NCBI RefSeq assembly: GCF_013314535.1
Contig: NZ_JABUAE010000018.1
Coordinates: 27,333-91,332, forward strand
Direction: 5' to 3'
DNA: 64,000 nt
From: Bacillus sp. Xin1
Lineage (GTDB): Bacteria; Bacillota; Bacilli; Bacillales; Bacillaceae_G
Every line of letters begins with the position of its first letter. The first letter of the stretch is position 1. Under the pieces are notes generated by a model that saw only the letters and a program-made list of their open reading frames with translations, was not told the DNA's origin and ran no database searches. The position numbers and the translations under genes are program-made. Shown here piece by piece: positions 7,442 through 15,310 of the stretch.

Positions 7442-9438
7442 ATGTAGGAAAGAGGTTATTTCAGTATGCTATGAAAGTAAAAGGGACTATTTTTACGGCA
7501 CTAGCAATGTTATTTATTTTCGTTATTGCAGAGCTGGCAGGCCCATTTGTAGCAAAGATAATGATTGATGATCATATTGTCGGAATTGAGAAGCCGTGGC
7601 ATGAAACGGTGCAAGGTGAGGATGCCGTACTTTATAACGGAGCTTGGTATAAACGAAGCGACCGTTTTGAACAAGGGGAACAAAAAGGAAAAGAAGTTCG
7701 TATTATACAAGTCGGTTTCACTTATTATTTTGTACCTAATAAAGTCGCAATAGAGGGAACACGTTCTGTAAAGGGAGATATGATTACAATTCAAAGCGGG
7801 AAAGCAACGCAAGTGTATAAAGCGAAAATGTTAACAGGAAAAGAAGTATATTCGTTTTATGAACCGGAGATGAAACGATTACTCTTACTTGGCGGAGGGT
7901 ATTTTGCATTATTATTAGTTGTATCTTTATTTGCATATGGTAAACAGTTCTTCTTACAGAAAGCATCTAATAAAATCATTCAAATTATGCGTGAAGATGT
8001 CTTTTCCCATATTCAAACTCTGCGGATTCGTTATTTCGATCATTTACCAGCAGGGAAAATTGTATCGCGTGTAACGAATGATACAGAGGCAATTCGGGAG
8101 TTATATGTAACAGTTTTAGCGACATTTGTTTCTAGTTTTATTTACATTATCGGAATTTTTATTGCGTTATTTTTACTGGATATAAAATTAGCACTTCTTT
8201 GTTTAATCATCATCCCAATTTTAATCGTTTGGGCTATTGTATATCGAAAATATGCGTCTGTGTATAATCATAAAATGCGCTCACGACTATCAGATATTAA
8301 TGGAACAGTGAATGAATCCATTCAAGGAATGCCGATTATTCAGGCATTTCGTCAAGAACGTACAACGAAGAAAGAATTTGAAGAATTAAATGAAGATTAC
8401 TTCAAGTACCAAAATAAAATTTTAAATTTAAATGCAGCGACATCCCATAACTTAGTAGGTGTCTTGCGTAATATTGCCTTTACGGGAGTTATTTGGTACT
8501 TTGGCGGCGCCTCTTTGAGTGCTACGGGAATTATTTCTTTAGGGGTGCTGTATGCATTTGTCGATTATTTAACAAGGCTCTTCTCACCCATTACCAATAT
8601 GGTGAATCAGCTTGCGAATTTAGAGCAAGCGCGCGTTGCATCGGAACGTGTATTTGAACTGTTAGATGAAAAGGGAGAAGTAGTTGAGGAGGAACGTATC
8701 CCACGTCTGAATGGAAATGTTCGATTTGATGATGTTTCATTTTCTTATAACGGGAAAGATGAAGTGTTAAAAAACATTTCTTTTGAGGCGAAAAAAGGAG
8801 AAACAGTAGCTCTTGTTGGGCATACTGGTTCTGGGAAAAGTTCGATTATGAATGTGCTTTTCCAATTTTATGAGTTTCAAAAAGGAAAACTGACAATCGA
8901 TGAACATGACGTGAAAGATATACCGAAGCAAGCGCTCCGAGAGCATATGGGAATTGTACTGCAAGATCCGTTTCTATTTAGTGGTACAGTCGCATCGAAT
9001 GTAAGCTTAGAACATCCGAGGATTTCAAAGGCTAAAATTGTAAAAGCACTGCACGATGTGGGAGCAGAGCGATTTGCTAATAATATAGAAGAAGAAATTA
9101 CGGAAAAAGGAAGCACGCTTTCCACAGGAGAGCGTCAACTTATCTCTTTTGCACGTGCGTTAGCATTTGATCCTGCCATTTTAGTGTTAGATGAAGCGAC
9201 TTCAAGTATTGATACAGAGACAGAAGCGATGATTCAAAAAGCGTTAGAAGTTGTGAAGAAGGGGCGAACAACATTTATTATTGCACATCGCCTTTCTACT
9301 ATTAAGAGCGCAGATCAAATTATTGTGCTTGACCGAGGAACGATTCTTGAAAAGGGATCTCACGACGAACTAATGGCGAAAAAGGGTCGCTATTATGACA
9401 TGTACAAAACACAAATGGAGGGAAGTCAAAGTGCTTAA
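7438..9438 (+). CDS. bmrD: Multidrug ABC exporter half-transporter BmrD (catalytic subunit)
   Basis: The 666-residue partner of BmrC, matching YheH/BmrD in having an extra domain of roughly 90 residues (about 50-140) between the first two membrane helices. Walker A GHTGSGKS is at 461-468, the ABC signature is altered to LSTGERQ (561-567), and Walker B ILVLDEATSSID keeps the catalytic Glu (E586). The heterodimer would thus have one canonical site (BmrD Walker motifs with BmrC LSGGQ) and one degenerate site. The family exports structurally varied drugs and is induced by translation-inhibiting antibiotics. ATGA overlap with bmrC shows a two-gene operon. Confidence 0.92.
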   Translation: MNVGKRLFQYAMKVKGTIFTALAMLFIFVIAELAGPFVAKIMIDDHIVGIEKPWHETVQGEDAVLYNGAWYKRSDRFEQGEQKGKEVRIIQVGFTYYFVPNKVAIEGTRSVKGDMITIQSGKATQVYKAKMLTGKEVYSFYEPEMKRLLLLGGGYFALLLVVSLFAYGKQFFLQKASNKIIQIMREDVFSHIQTLRIRYFDHLPAGKIVSRVTNDTEAIRELYVTVLATFVSSFIYIIGIFIALFLLDIKLALLCLIIIPILIVWAIVYRKYASVYNHKMRSRLSDINGTVNESIQGMPIIQAFRQERTTKKEFEELNEDYFKYQNKILNLNAATSHNLVGVLRNIAFTGVIWYFGGASLSATGIISLGVLYAFVDYLTRLFSPITNMVNQLANLEQARVASERVFELLDEKGEVVEEERIPRLNGNVRFDDVSFSYNGKDEVLKNISFEAKKGETVALVGHTGSGKSSIMNVLFQFYEFQKGKLTIDEHDVKDIPKQALREHMGIVLQDPFLFSGTVASNVSLEHPRISKAKIVKALHDVGAERFANNIEEEITEKGSTLSTGERQLISFARALAFDPAILVLDEATSSIDTETEAMIQKALEVVKKGRTTFIIAHRLSTIKSADQIIVLDRGTILEKGSHDELMAKKGRYYDMYKTQMEGSQSA

Positions 9439-9537
9439 CTTTCACGAAATGTTCAGAAAACTTTAAAGCAATGTTTACAAATAGGACCTCTTCTCCCTTT
9501 ATCCATGTGATATTTTTGAATAAAGGGGGAGATAGGG

Positions 9538-9621
9538 ATGGAAGAGTTATCAGTAACATTTAACATTGCTTTCTTTTTATTATTGTACGGGATGATTGGA
9601 TATTGTGTATTAGAGTCTTGA
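9538..9621 (+). CDS. 27-residue single-span membrane peptide
   Basis: ATG at 9538, with AAAGGGGGAGAT ten bases upstream, encodes MEELSVTFNIAF followed by a hydrophobic core (FLLLYGMIGYCVLES) long enough to cross the membrane once. It stops at 9619-9621 and has its own strong terminator immediately after. It lies 99 bases downstream of bmrD on the same strand and could be a small accessory subunit of the exporter or an independent small membrane protein. Too short for gene callers; no homologue recognised. Confidence 0.55.
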   Translation: MEELSVTFNIAFFLLLYGMIGYCVLES

Positions 9622-9622
9622 G

Positions 9623-9655
9623 AGAGCTTGTTTATGTGGCAAGCTCTTTTTTTGT
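9623..9655 (+). terminator. Terminator after the 27-aa membrane peptide
   Basis: AGAGCTTG (9623-9630) pairs with CAAGCTCT (9640-9647), followed by seven T residues. Confidence 0.9.
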
Positions 9656-9659
9656 ATAG

Positions 9660-9820
9660 AAAAATCCATATTGATTTTTCTACAGCCCAGTTATGACTAT
9701 GAAGGAGAAAAAAAGACTCCTACTTACTTTCTCCCTTTGTTTTCACTTGGCCTGGGGCTAAAAAAGGCCCTGGTCGCATCTGTGCATGATTGGATCTTCT
9801 CTCCCATCTAAAAAAGAATG
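9660..9820 (-). repeat. R160 dispersed repeat, copy c
   Basis: Diverged inverted copy with TTGATTTTTC, TTTTCACTTGGCCTGGGGC, GGTCGCATCTGTGCATGAT and TCTCTCCCATCTAAAAAA modules. It occupies most of the gap before tcyA. Confidence 0.75.
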
Positions 9821-9975
9821 GTTTTCAATTTATATTCATATAGATAAAGTAGGTATTGTTTTACCTTTTCTTTTATAAATACTATATTAAAACGTGTTAC
9901 TTATTTTTTGTATGTAATTAGTGGTGTTTTGTTTGATTATGAAAAAAAAGGATACACTAATCACGAACATTTTCA

Positions 9976-10004
9976 TTGAAAAATTGTTCAAGATTGCATA
10001 CAAT
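9976..10004 (+). promoter_or_regulatory. Sigma-A promoter of tcyABC
   Basis: TTGAAA (9976-9981), 17-base spacer, TACAAT (9999-10004). The start codon of tcyA is 47 bases downstream. No S-box or T-box structure is visible in this short leader. Confidence 0.7.
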
Positions 10005-10051
10005 CAATATAGTTTTTAAATTCCTATCTGAATACTTGGAGGATCAACATT

Positions 10052-10849
10052 ATGAAGAAATTATTTTCAGTGCTTACAGTAGCTACACTAGCAGTCGGTA
10101 TTGTGGCGGGCTGTGGCAAAGAAGAGAAAAAAGATACAGCTAGTCAAGATGCATTACAACAAATTAAAAAGAGCGGTGAAATTGTTGTTGGTACAGAGGG
10201 TACATATCCACCGTTTACATTCCACGATGGAAGTGGAAAATTAACTGGATTTGACGTTGAGTTAACAGAAGAAGTTGCAAAACGTCTAGGTGTGAAGCCA
10301 GTATTTAAAGAAACGCAATGGGACAGCTTACTTGCTGGACTAGATGCAAAACGTTTCGATATGGTTGCGAATGAAGTTGGAATTCGTGAAGATCGTCAAA
10401 AGAAATATGACTTCTCTAAACCATATATTTCTTCTTCAGCAGCACTTGTTGTTCGAAAAGATAAAGATAAGCCAGCTTCATTTACAGATATTAAAGGTTT
10501 AAAAGCAGCACAGTCTTTAACAAGTAATTACGCAGACATTGCAAAGAAAAATGGCGCAAAAATTGAGGGCGTAGAAGGATTTAGCCAAGCAGTAGAATTA
10601 CTTAACTCAGGACGCGTTGATTTCACAATCAATGACAAATTATCAGTATTAAACTATTTAGAAACGAAAAAAGATGCAAACATTAAAATTGCAGCAACAG
10701 AAAAAGAAGCATCACAAAGTGGGTTCTTATTCCGTAAAGGTAGCGATACATTAGTACAAGAAGTAGATAAAGCGTTAGAAGAGATGAAAAAAGATGGTAC
10801 GTATGACAAAATAACGAAAAAATGGTTCGGTGAAAATGTATCTAAGTAG
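10052..10849 (+). CDS. tcyA: Amino acid ABC transporter substrate-binding lipoprotein, cystine type
   Basis: The 265-residue precursor has a lipoprotein signal peptide with the lipobox VAGC (acylated Cys at 21). The mature part is a family 3 solute-binding protein: VGTEGTYPPFTF at about 48-59, LTGFDVELTEEVAKRLG at about 65-81, and RFDMVANEVGIREDRQKKYDFSKPY. It would bind its amino acid outside the membrane and deliver it to the TcyB/TcyC translocator. Length, neighbours of 234 and 244 residues, and sequence pattern match the B. subtilis TcyABC (YckKJI) cystine uptake system. The substrate is inferred from that similarity; related systems carry other polar amino acids. GGAGG precedes the ATG. 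Confidence 0.82.
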   Translation: MKKLFSVLTVATLAVGIVAGCGKEEKKDTASQDALQQIKKSGEIVVGTEGTYPPFTFHDGSGKLTGFDVELTEEVAKRLGVKPVFKETQWDSLLAGLDAKRFDMVANEVGIREDRQKKYDFSKPYISSSAALVVRKDKDKPASFTDIKGLKAAQSLTSNYADIAKKNGAKIEGVEGFSQAVELLNSGRVDFTINDKLSVLNYLETKKDANIKIAATEKEASQSGFLFRKGSDTLVQEVDKALEEMKKDGTYDKITKKWFGENVSK

Positions 10850-11534
10850 TGCAGTCGTTACAGATCGATTATCTACATGGATAGATATTATGCAAACATC
10901 CTTCATGCCTATGCTGGAGGGTGCTCTTTTCACGACGATTCCATTAACGCTTATCACATTTGTGATCGGTATTATATTAGCGACTTTAACGGCTTTAGCA
11001 CGTATTTCAAATAGTCGCACTCTGCAATGGATCGCTCGTATCTATGTATCTATTATTCGCGGAACACCACTTCTTGTACAATTATTTATCATTTTTTATG
11101 GACTTCCAACTTTAAAAATTGAGATTGATCCATATCCAGCAGCTGTTATTGGATTTTCATTAAATGTTGGTGCGTATGCATCTGAAATTATTCGTGCATC
11201 CATTTTATCTATTCCAAAAGGGCAGTGGGAAGCAGCTTATACAATTGGGATGACATATCCACAAGCGCTAAAACGTATTATTTTACCACAAGCAACACGT
11301 GTATCGATTCCACCGCTTTCCAATACGTTTATCAGCTTAGTGAAGGATACTTCATTAGCATCGTTAATTTTAGTGACAGAGATGTTCCGAAAGGCACAAG
11401 AAATCGCATCGATGAACTATGAGTTTTTAATTGTTTATTTTGAAGCAGGCCTTATTTATTGGGTAATTTGTTTCTTACTATCTATCGTGCAACAAATATT
11501 AGAAAAACGTTCAGAACGTTATACTTTAAAATAA
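10830..11534 (+). CDS. tcyB: Amino acid ABC transporter permease, cystine type
   Basis: A 234-residue membrane protein with about five helices and the His/Glu/Gln-family permease signature: [17 protein letters not shown] at about 31-47 and the EAA loop [22 protein letters not shown] at about 133-154 that contacts the ATPase. The length equals that of B. subtilis TcyB. The GTG at 10830 lies 20 bases inside the end of tcyA in another frame and has no good ribosome site, so translational coupling is likely; the ATG at 10836 is an equally possible start. Confidence 0.82.
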   Translation: MKMYLSSAVVTDRLSTWIDIMQTSFMPMLEGALFTTIPLTLITFVIGIILATLTALARISNSRTLQWIARIYVSIIRGTPLLVQLFIIFYGLPTLKIEIDPYPAAVIGFSLNVGAYASEIIRASILSIPKGQWEAAYTIGMTYPQALKRIILPQATRVSIPPLSNTFISLVKDTSLASLILVTEMFRKAQEIASMNYEFLIVYFEAGLIYWVICFLLSIVQQILEKRSERYTLK

Positions 11535-11562
11535 TCCTTTCATAAAAGGAGTTTTTGTTTTT

Positions 11563-12297
11563 ATGATTTCAATTCAACATTTACAGAAAAGTTTCGGAGA
11601 TAATACAGTACTAAAACATATAGACTTATCAGTTGAAAAAGGCGAGGTAGTCGTAATTATTGGGCCATCTGGTTCTGGTAAGACAACATTTTTACGTTGC
11701 CTAAATGTGTTAGAAACACCAAATGAGGGTGTTGTTCGTATTGGTAATAAGGAATTGGATTTCTCAAAGAAAATAACGAAGAGCGATATTGTAAATCTTC
11801 GTACGCAAACGGGTATGGTATTCCAGCATCATAATTTATTTCCTCACTTAACAGCGATTCAAAATGTAATGGAAGGGCTTGTTACAGTGAAAAAGATGGG
11901 GAAAGAACAAGCGAAGAAGAAATCGACATATTTCCTTGAAAAGGTTGGACTTGGTGACAAAATGGATTTATATCCATTCCAGTTGTCAGGCGGGCAACAG
12001 CAACGCGTAGGAATCGCTCGTGCGCTAGCGATGGAACCAGAGGTTTTATTATTTGATGAACCAACGTCAGCGCTAGATCCAGAACTTGTGCAAGAGGTCC
12101 TAAAAGTCATGAAGGAACTTGCAAAAGAAGGAATGACAATGGTGATTGTAACGCATGAGATGCGCTTTGCTCATCAAATTGCGAATCGTGTTATCTTTAT
12201 GGATGGTGGCGTTGTTGTGGAACAAGGTACGCCAGAAGAAGTATTTACTACTCCGAAAGAAGAACGCACAAAGAAATTTTTACAAATGCTTCAGTAA
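11563..12297 (+). CDS. tcyC: Amino acid ABC transporter ATP-binding protein, cystine type
   Basis: A 244-residue ATPase. Walker A GPSGSGKT is at about 34-41, the Q-loop is in [15 protein letters not shown], signature [15 protein letters not shown] at about 141-155, Walker [15 protein letters not shown] at about 160-173 and the switch His in VIVTHEM. All catalytic residues are present. AAAGGAG lies upstream of the ATG, 28 bases after tcyB, and a strong terminator follows, so tcyABC is a complete three-gene operon that energises uptake on the cytoplasmic face. Confidence 0.88.
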   Translation: MISIQHLQKSFGDNTVLKHIDLSVEKGEVVVIIGPSGSGKTTFLRCLNVLETPNEGVVRIGNKELDFSKKITKSDIVNLRTQTGMVFQHHNLFPHLTAIQNVMEGLVTVKKMGKEQAKKKSTYFLEKVGLGDKMDLYPFQLSGGQQQRVGIARALAMEPEVLLFDEPTSALDPELVQEVLKVMKELAKEGMTMVIVTHEMRFAHQIANRVIFMDGGVVVEQGTPEEVFTTPKEERTKKFLQMLQ

Positions 12298-12301
12298 ATA
12301 G

Positions 12302-12336
12302 AAAGGTCTCAAGGCGAATGCCCTGAGACCTTTTTT
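12302..12336. terminator. Bidirectional terminator between tcyC and the SASP gene
   Basis: AAAGGTCTCAAGGC pairs with GCCCTGAGACCTTT, followed by T residues on the plus strand and T residues on the minus strand. Confidence 0.88.
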
Positions 12337-12347
12337 GCCATATATAT

Positions 12348-12551
12348 TTATTTTTGGAATCCGCCAAGGCTTTGCTCAGCCATTGCTACTAAACGTTTTG
12401 TAATTTCGCCACCAACAGATCCGTTTGCACGAGCTGTAGAATCTGCTCCTAATTGTACACCAAATTCTTGAGCGATTTCGTATTTCATTTGATCGATTGC
12501 AGCTGATGCACCTGGTACTACTAATGGATTTGAAGAATTTTGGTTTGCCAT
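12348..12551 (-). CDS. Small acid-soluble spore protein, alpha/beta type
   Basis: 67 residues with the two hallmarks of alpha/beta SASPs: the germination-protease site region [33 protein letters not shown], in which GPR cuts after the first Glu of E-[IF]-A, and a short C-terminal helix MAEQSLGGF. These proteins coat spore DNA, shift it toward an A-like form and protect it from UV and chemicals, and are degraded as amino acids at germination. AGGAGG lies upstream of the ATG. The leader carries a sigma-G-like promoter and the tRNA-like element described below. In B. subtilis an SASP gene likewise sits near yheD. Confidence 0.95.
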   Translation of the reverse strand: MANQNSSNPLVVPGASAAIDQMKYEIAQEFGVQLGADSTARANGSVGGEITKRLVAMAEQSLGGFQK

Positions 12552-12586
12552 AGGAATATATCCTCCTTAGAGTATAAAAGTTTTTT

Positions 12587-12640
12587 TGGTTGGATTAGCT
12601 GGAGTTGAACCAGATGATCGCCCCGTTTGGCGCCAATCCA
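12587..12640 (-). ncRNA. 54-nt tRNA-like element without anticodon arm, in the SASP leader
   Basis: On the minus strand, TGGATTG (12634-12640) pairs over 7 bp with TAATCCA (12591-12597), one G-T. A D-arm-like hairpin GCC-AAACGG-GGC follows, its loop carrying the GG that normally docks with the T loop. The T arm CTGG-TTCAACT-CCAG has a perfect TTCRANY loop. The 3' end has a discriminator A and encoded CCA (12587-12590). There is no anticodon or variable arm, so it cannot decode. The parts resemble a tRNA-Gln with its middle deleted. It lies 35 bases upstream of the SASP start codon and about 16 bases after the predicted start site, making it a candidate substrate for RNase P or CCA-recognising enzymes. 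The structure is read directly; any function is inference. Confidence 0.7.
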
Positions 12641-12662
12641 TCGTTTGTGGTGAGTGTACTCA

Positions 12663-12691
12663 TAGTATGGGTGTTACCTAGAAAGATATGC
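12663..12691 (-). promoter_or_regulatory. Sigma-G promoter of the SASP gene
   Basis: On the minus strand GCATA (12687-12691), a 17-base spacer, then CATACTA (12663-12669), matching the forespore sigma-G (and sigma-F) consensus. Transcription would begin near 12656, just ahead of the tRNA-like element. Confidence 0.8.
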
Positions 12692-12724
12692 GAAATAATA
12701 ATTTGTAAATTTTGTAAATGTATA

Positions 12725-12870
12725 AACCGCCGTTATGGACAATAAAAGATAATCTGCATTCTTTTTCTCTATCTGTTTTCACGTGGCATGGGGCAGGAAA
12801 AGAATCTTATCGCTTCTATGCATGACCGGATACTCTCTCCCCTTTTAAAAAGAAAGGTTTTTCAAATTGT
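12725..12870 (-). repeat. R160 dispersed repeat, copy d (tandem with e)
   Basis: Inverted copy: CACGTGGCATGGGGCAGG, TTATCGCTTCTATGCATGA, CCGGATACTCTCTCCC. It sits head-to-tail with copy e. Confidence 0.8.
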
Positions 12871-12879
12871 ATTTATACC

Positions 12880-13045
12880 CATCCATTTCGATCTTTCCAC
12901 ACATTAATCATGGTTATGAAAACAAAAGCAGATTTCCACTCGCTTTCTCTTTCTGTTTTAACATGGCATGGAGTGAAAAAAGGCACTTATCGCTTCTATG
13001 CATAGCTGGATGCTCTCTCCCGTCTAAAAAAAGGTTTTTTAATTT
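12880..13045 (-). repeat. R160 dispersed repeat, copy e (tandem with d)
   Basis: Inverted copy: CATGGTTATGAAAACAAAAG, ACATGGCATGGAGTG, TATCGCTTCTATGCATAGC, GGATGCTCTCTCCCGTCT. The tandem pair d/e fills the 540-base gap between the SASP promoter and the next gene. Confidence 0.8.
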
Positions 13046-13110
13046 GTATTTTCCTAAAATAAGGTCACACTAATCATAAATATGAAACCTCTATGATTGG
13101 AGGAGTTGTA

Positions 13111-13356
13111 ATGGCAATATGTCCACTTTGTAATGCATTGGAATCTCAAACATATTCTTGCCGGGTTTGTACGAATGTACTCCAAGATTATGGAAAAGTT
13201 GTCGATTATATAGATGATTATAGTGCGTATATGGATCAAGATTTATTAACAGCAGTAGACGGTTTAACGAGGGAGAATTCGGAGCAATATTGTGTTCATA
13301 TTTTTTATTGTGGGACATGCGGGACACAAACTGAATTAACAGTGGAATTGATATAA
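13111..13356 (+). CDS. Small Cys-rich (zinc-ribbon-like) protein of unknown function
   Basis: 81 residues starting MAICPLCNALESQTYSCRVC, with CPLC (4-7), CRVC and CGTC pairs, the arrangement of a zinc ribbon that binds one or two metal ions. The middle is acidic and Tyr/Asp-rich (YIDDYSAYMDQD). ATG at 13111 has GGAGGAG upstream; the longer frame from 13093 was rejected. It is convergent with yheD and shares its terminator. I do not recognise a named family; DNA or protein binding is possible but unproven. Confidence 0.75.
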   Translation: MAICPLCNALESQTYSCRVCTNVLQDYGKVVDYIDDYSAYMDQDLLTAVDGLTRENSEQYCVHIFYCGTCGTQTELTVELI

Positions 13357-13359
13357 TAA

Positions 13360-13392
13360 AAAAACTTCCACCTATTATCGGGTGGAAGTTTC
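13360..13392. terminator. Shared bidirectional terminator
   Basis: AAACTTCCACC (about 13362-13372) pairs with GGTGGAAGTTT (about 13381-13391), with A and T runs outside. The 3' arm lies inside the last codons of yheD, so the convergent genes use one compact hairpin. Confidence 0.85.
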
Positions 13393-14763
13393 GTCCTTTG
13401 GTAATTGCCTTTTCGAACGAGAAAGACTGCTTTCTGTTAAATATATGGCATACTCGTAAAATAACTGTTTCGTCAATTCATCATATTCTTGTAATTCTTC
13501 GGATTGAAAGACAGTTCTTCCAGGTTTGGAATTGGCTTCAAATAACCAAACCTTCTCATTTTTATCTAACCCTAAATCAAAACCAATTTCTCCAATATTT
13601 CCTTTCATGCACCGATCTAAAGTAGAACTTAATTGCATGGCTACATCTGTTAATTTATTCGTGATTCGAATACGCTCCGTTGCGTCAGGGAAAATATCTT
13701 GGAGTAGTTTTACTTCTCCGCCGCTATTTATATGAGTTGTCATACTGCCTTTTCCAGCGATTTTCGCAACGATGGCACTAATTCTCCAATTACCAAAACG
13801 ATTTTTATTTGTATGAATTCGAAAATCTACCGGTTGCCCACCTATACGTAATAAAACAATTCCTTGCTGGACGATAAATTCTTTTAAATCTTGCCCTTGC
13901 ATAACGTGATTAATTAATGTTTCTAAAGAGTGATACTTTCGAAATTTATTTTGTTTCCCCTCATGGTAACGGCAATAATAACAGCTTTCTGTAGTAGAAT
14001 AAAGAATTTGATAAATGCTTCGTCCAAAACTACCATGCACAGATTTCATATAAACGTGTTTGTATGATGATAAGAAACGTTCTACTTGTTCGAAGTGCTG
14101 AAATGTTTCTGTTTGAGGTAACAGAGAAGCAACTGTTTTTTCATTTATAAGAAGCTCATGTATATTCCATTTGTTGAAAAATCCTGGATTGAACCATGGA
14201 ATGGCGTACTTTGTTTGTAATCGTTTTTTTGCCCGAATAATAGGTTTATAACTCTCTGCTTGCCGATTAGGTAACCGATCGTAAATAACGTTTGGAAAAG
14301 GAACTTTACATTGCACCCAGCTTTCCTCTTTAAAAAAGTAGCCATCAATCGTTTCTTCATCCCAGTTTATATGTTGTGCACCAAATAAGAAAACGAATGG
14401 ATGTAAAGGATCGGGCGGGATTAATAAATCTTTGAAACTGATAGAACGATTGCCGACGGGATGGGAAGCGGATTCTGTAAAACCTGTTGTGAAAATACCG
14501 ATCAGTGGCCCAAGTATAAGGGTTTGATTTTGAATGAAAGCATGCATGGCAGTTGAAGATGGAAGCAAGAGTTCTTTCGCAATCTGTTCGCCTATTATAA
14601 TTTGGTGGGCATAAGTATAATGAATTTCAATGTTTTCACATGCCGTATGTCGTGTGCCGAAGGAAAGAAATGTAAGGGAAGAAGTGCTAGAAAATATATA
14701 AGGCAATGTTAGCGACCTTGGATGATCGGTAGAAATTTGTAATGTGTAAATATAATCTTTCAA
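13375..14763 (-). CDS. yheD: YheC/YheD-family ATP-grasp protein (spore-associated)
   Basis: 462 residues. The N-terminal half is YheC/D-specific and contains IGIFTTG. The C-terminal half (about 195-450) is an ATP-grasp domain: KHVYMKSVHGSFGRSIYQI (nucleotide-binding Lys and Gly-rich loop), FIVQQGI, PVDFRIHTNKN, and the metal-binding GEIGFDLGLD..WLFEANSKPG (Glu/Asn). ATP-grasp enzymes join a carboxylate to an amine or thiol through an acyl phosphate; YheC/YheD proteins are found in B. subtilis spores, but their product is not known. TTG at 14761 was chosen because AAGGAG lies 11 bases ahead; the GTG at 14775 would abut the ribosome site. Synteny with B. subtilis yheD supports the name. Confidence 0.82.
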   Translation of the reverse strand: MKDYIYTLQISTDHPRSLTLPYIFSSTSSLTFLSFGTRHTACENIEIHYTYAHQIIIGEQIAKELLLPSSTAMHAFIQNQTLILGPLIGIFTTGFTESASHPVGNRSISFKDLLIPPDPLHPFVFLFGAQHINWDEETIDGYFFKEESWVQCKVPFPNVIYDRLPNRQAESYKPIIRAKKRLQTKYAIPWFNPGFFNKWNIHELLINEKTVASLLPQTETFQHFEQVERFLSSYKHVYMKSVHGSFGRSIYQILYSTTESCYYCRYHEGKQNKFRKYHSLETLINHVMQGQDLKEFIVQQGIVLLRIGGQPVDFRIHTNKNRFGNWRISAIVAKIAGKGSMTTHINSGGEVKLLQDIFPDATERIRITNKLTDVAMQLSSTLDRCMKGNIGEIGFDLGLDKNEKVWLFEANSKPGRTVFQSEELQEYDELTKQLFYEYAIYLTESSLSRSKRQLPKDETSTR

Positions 14764-15069
14764 TATCGTCGTCACTCCTTTTTCAGTTACGGTGTAAATG
14801 AGTTAAACCGTAATTGGCCGTGAAAAACTTCTCCGGCCAGTAAATAATCATGCTGTTTTCTCATTAGCATGTATAATCTCAAGTGCTCTATTTTATCCAT
14901 TATGTAGAAAGAGAAAAGAGAAATACTCCATTATTTTTTGTTTCTATTGTGAAGTTGCGCGATAGTGGCTTCAATACATTGCAAATATGCTTCCATATCA
15001 TTATACTGTTGTCCGTATAACGATATTCTATTTTTGGATGATCAATGTTTTAGGGCGAGAGAATACAAA
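14764..15069. other. Intergenic region upstream of yheD
   Basis: The minus strand at about 14930-15040 keeps an open stretch that reads ..YGQQYNDMEAYLQCIEATIAQ.. without a convincing start or ribosome site. It may be the tail of a decayed gene cut by the neighbouring repeat, but I cannot name it. Confidence 0.3.
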
Positions 15070-15210
15070 GGGAAAACCTTTCTTTTTAGAGGGAAGAGAG
15101 GATCCGATGATGCATAGAAGCGGTTCGCCCCATGCCAAATGAAACCCAACGGAGAACACGAGAGTGGGGATCTCCTTTTGTTCTTTATAGCCGTGATTGG
15201 ATTGTAGCGA
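15070..15210 (+). repeat. R160 dispersed repeat, copy f
   Basis: Forward copy: ACCTTTCTTTTTAGAGGGAA, GATGCATAGAAGCGGTTCG, CCCCATGCCAAATG, GATCTCCTTTTGTTC. It lies 100 bases upstream of yheB. Confidence 0.78.
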
Positions 15211-15310
15211 AAACGAAAGCGCCACTGATAGGAGCTTTTCACGTATTATTTTTGTAATAGGTTGTAGTAAGATGTGTATATACTTGGAGAAATGGAAAGT
15301 TGGTAGTGTA

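Noticed and set aside
12587-12640. Reading the tRNA-like element as an ordinary truncated tRNA gene remnant
   Set aside because: Random decay would not be expected to spare the acceptor pairing, D-loop GG, T-loop consensus and CCA together, so it is kept as a candidate element; decay is not excluded.
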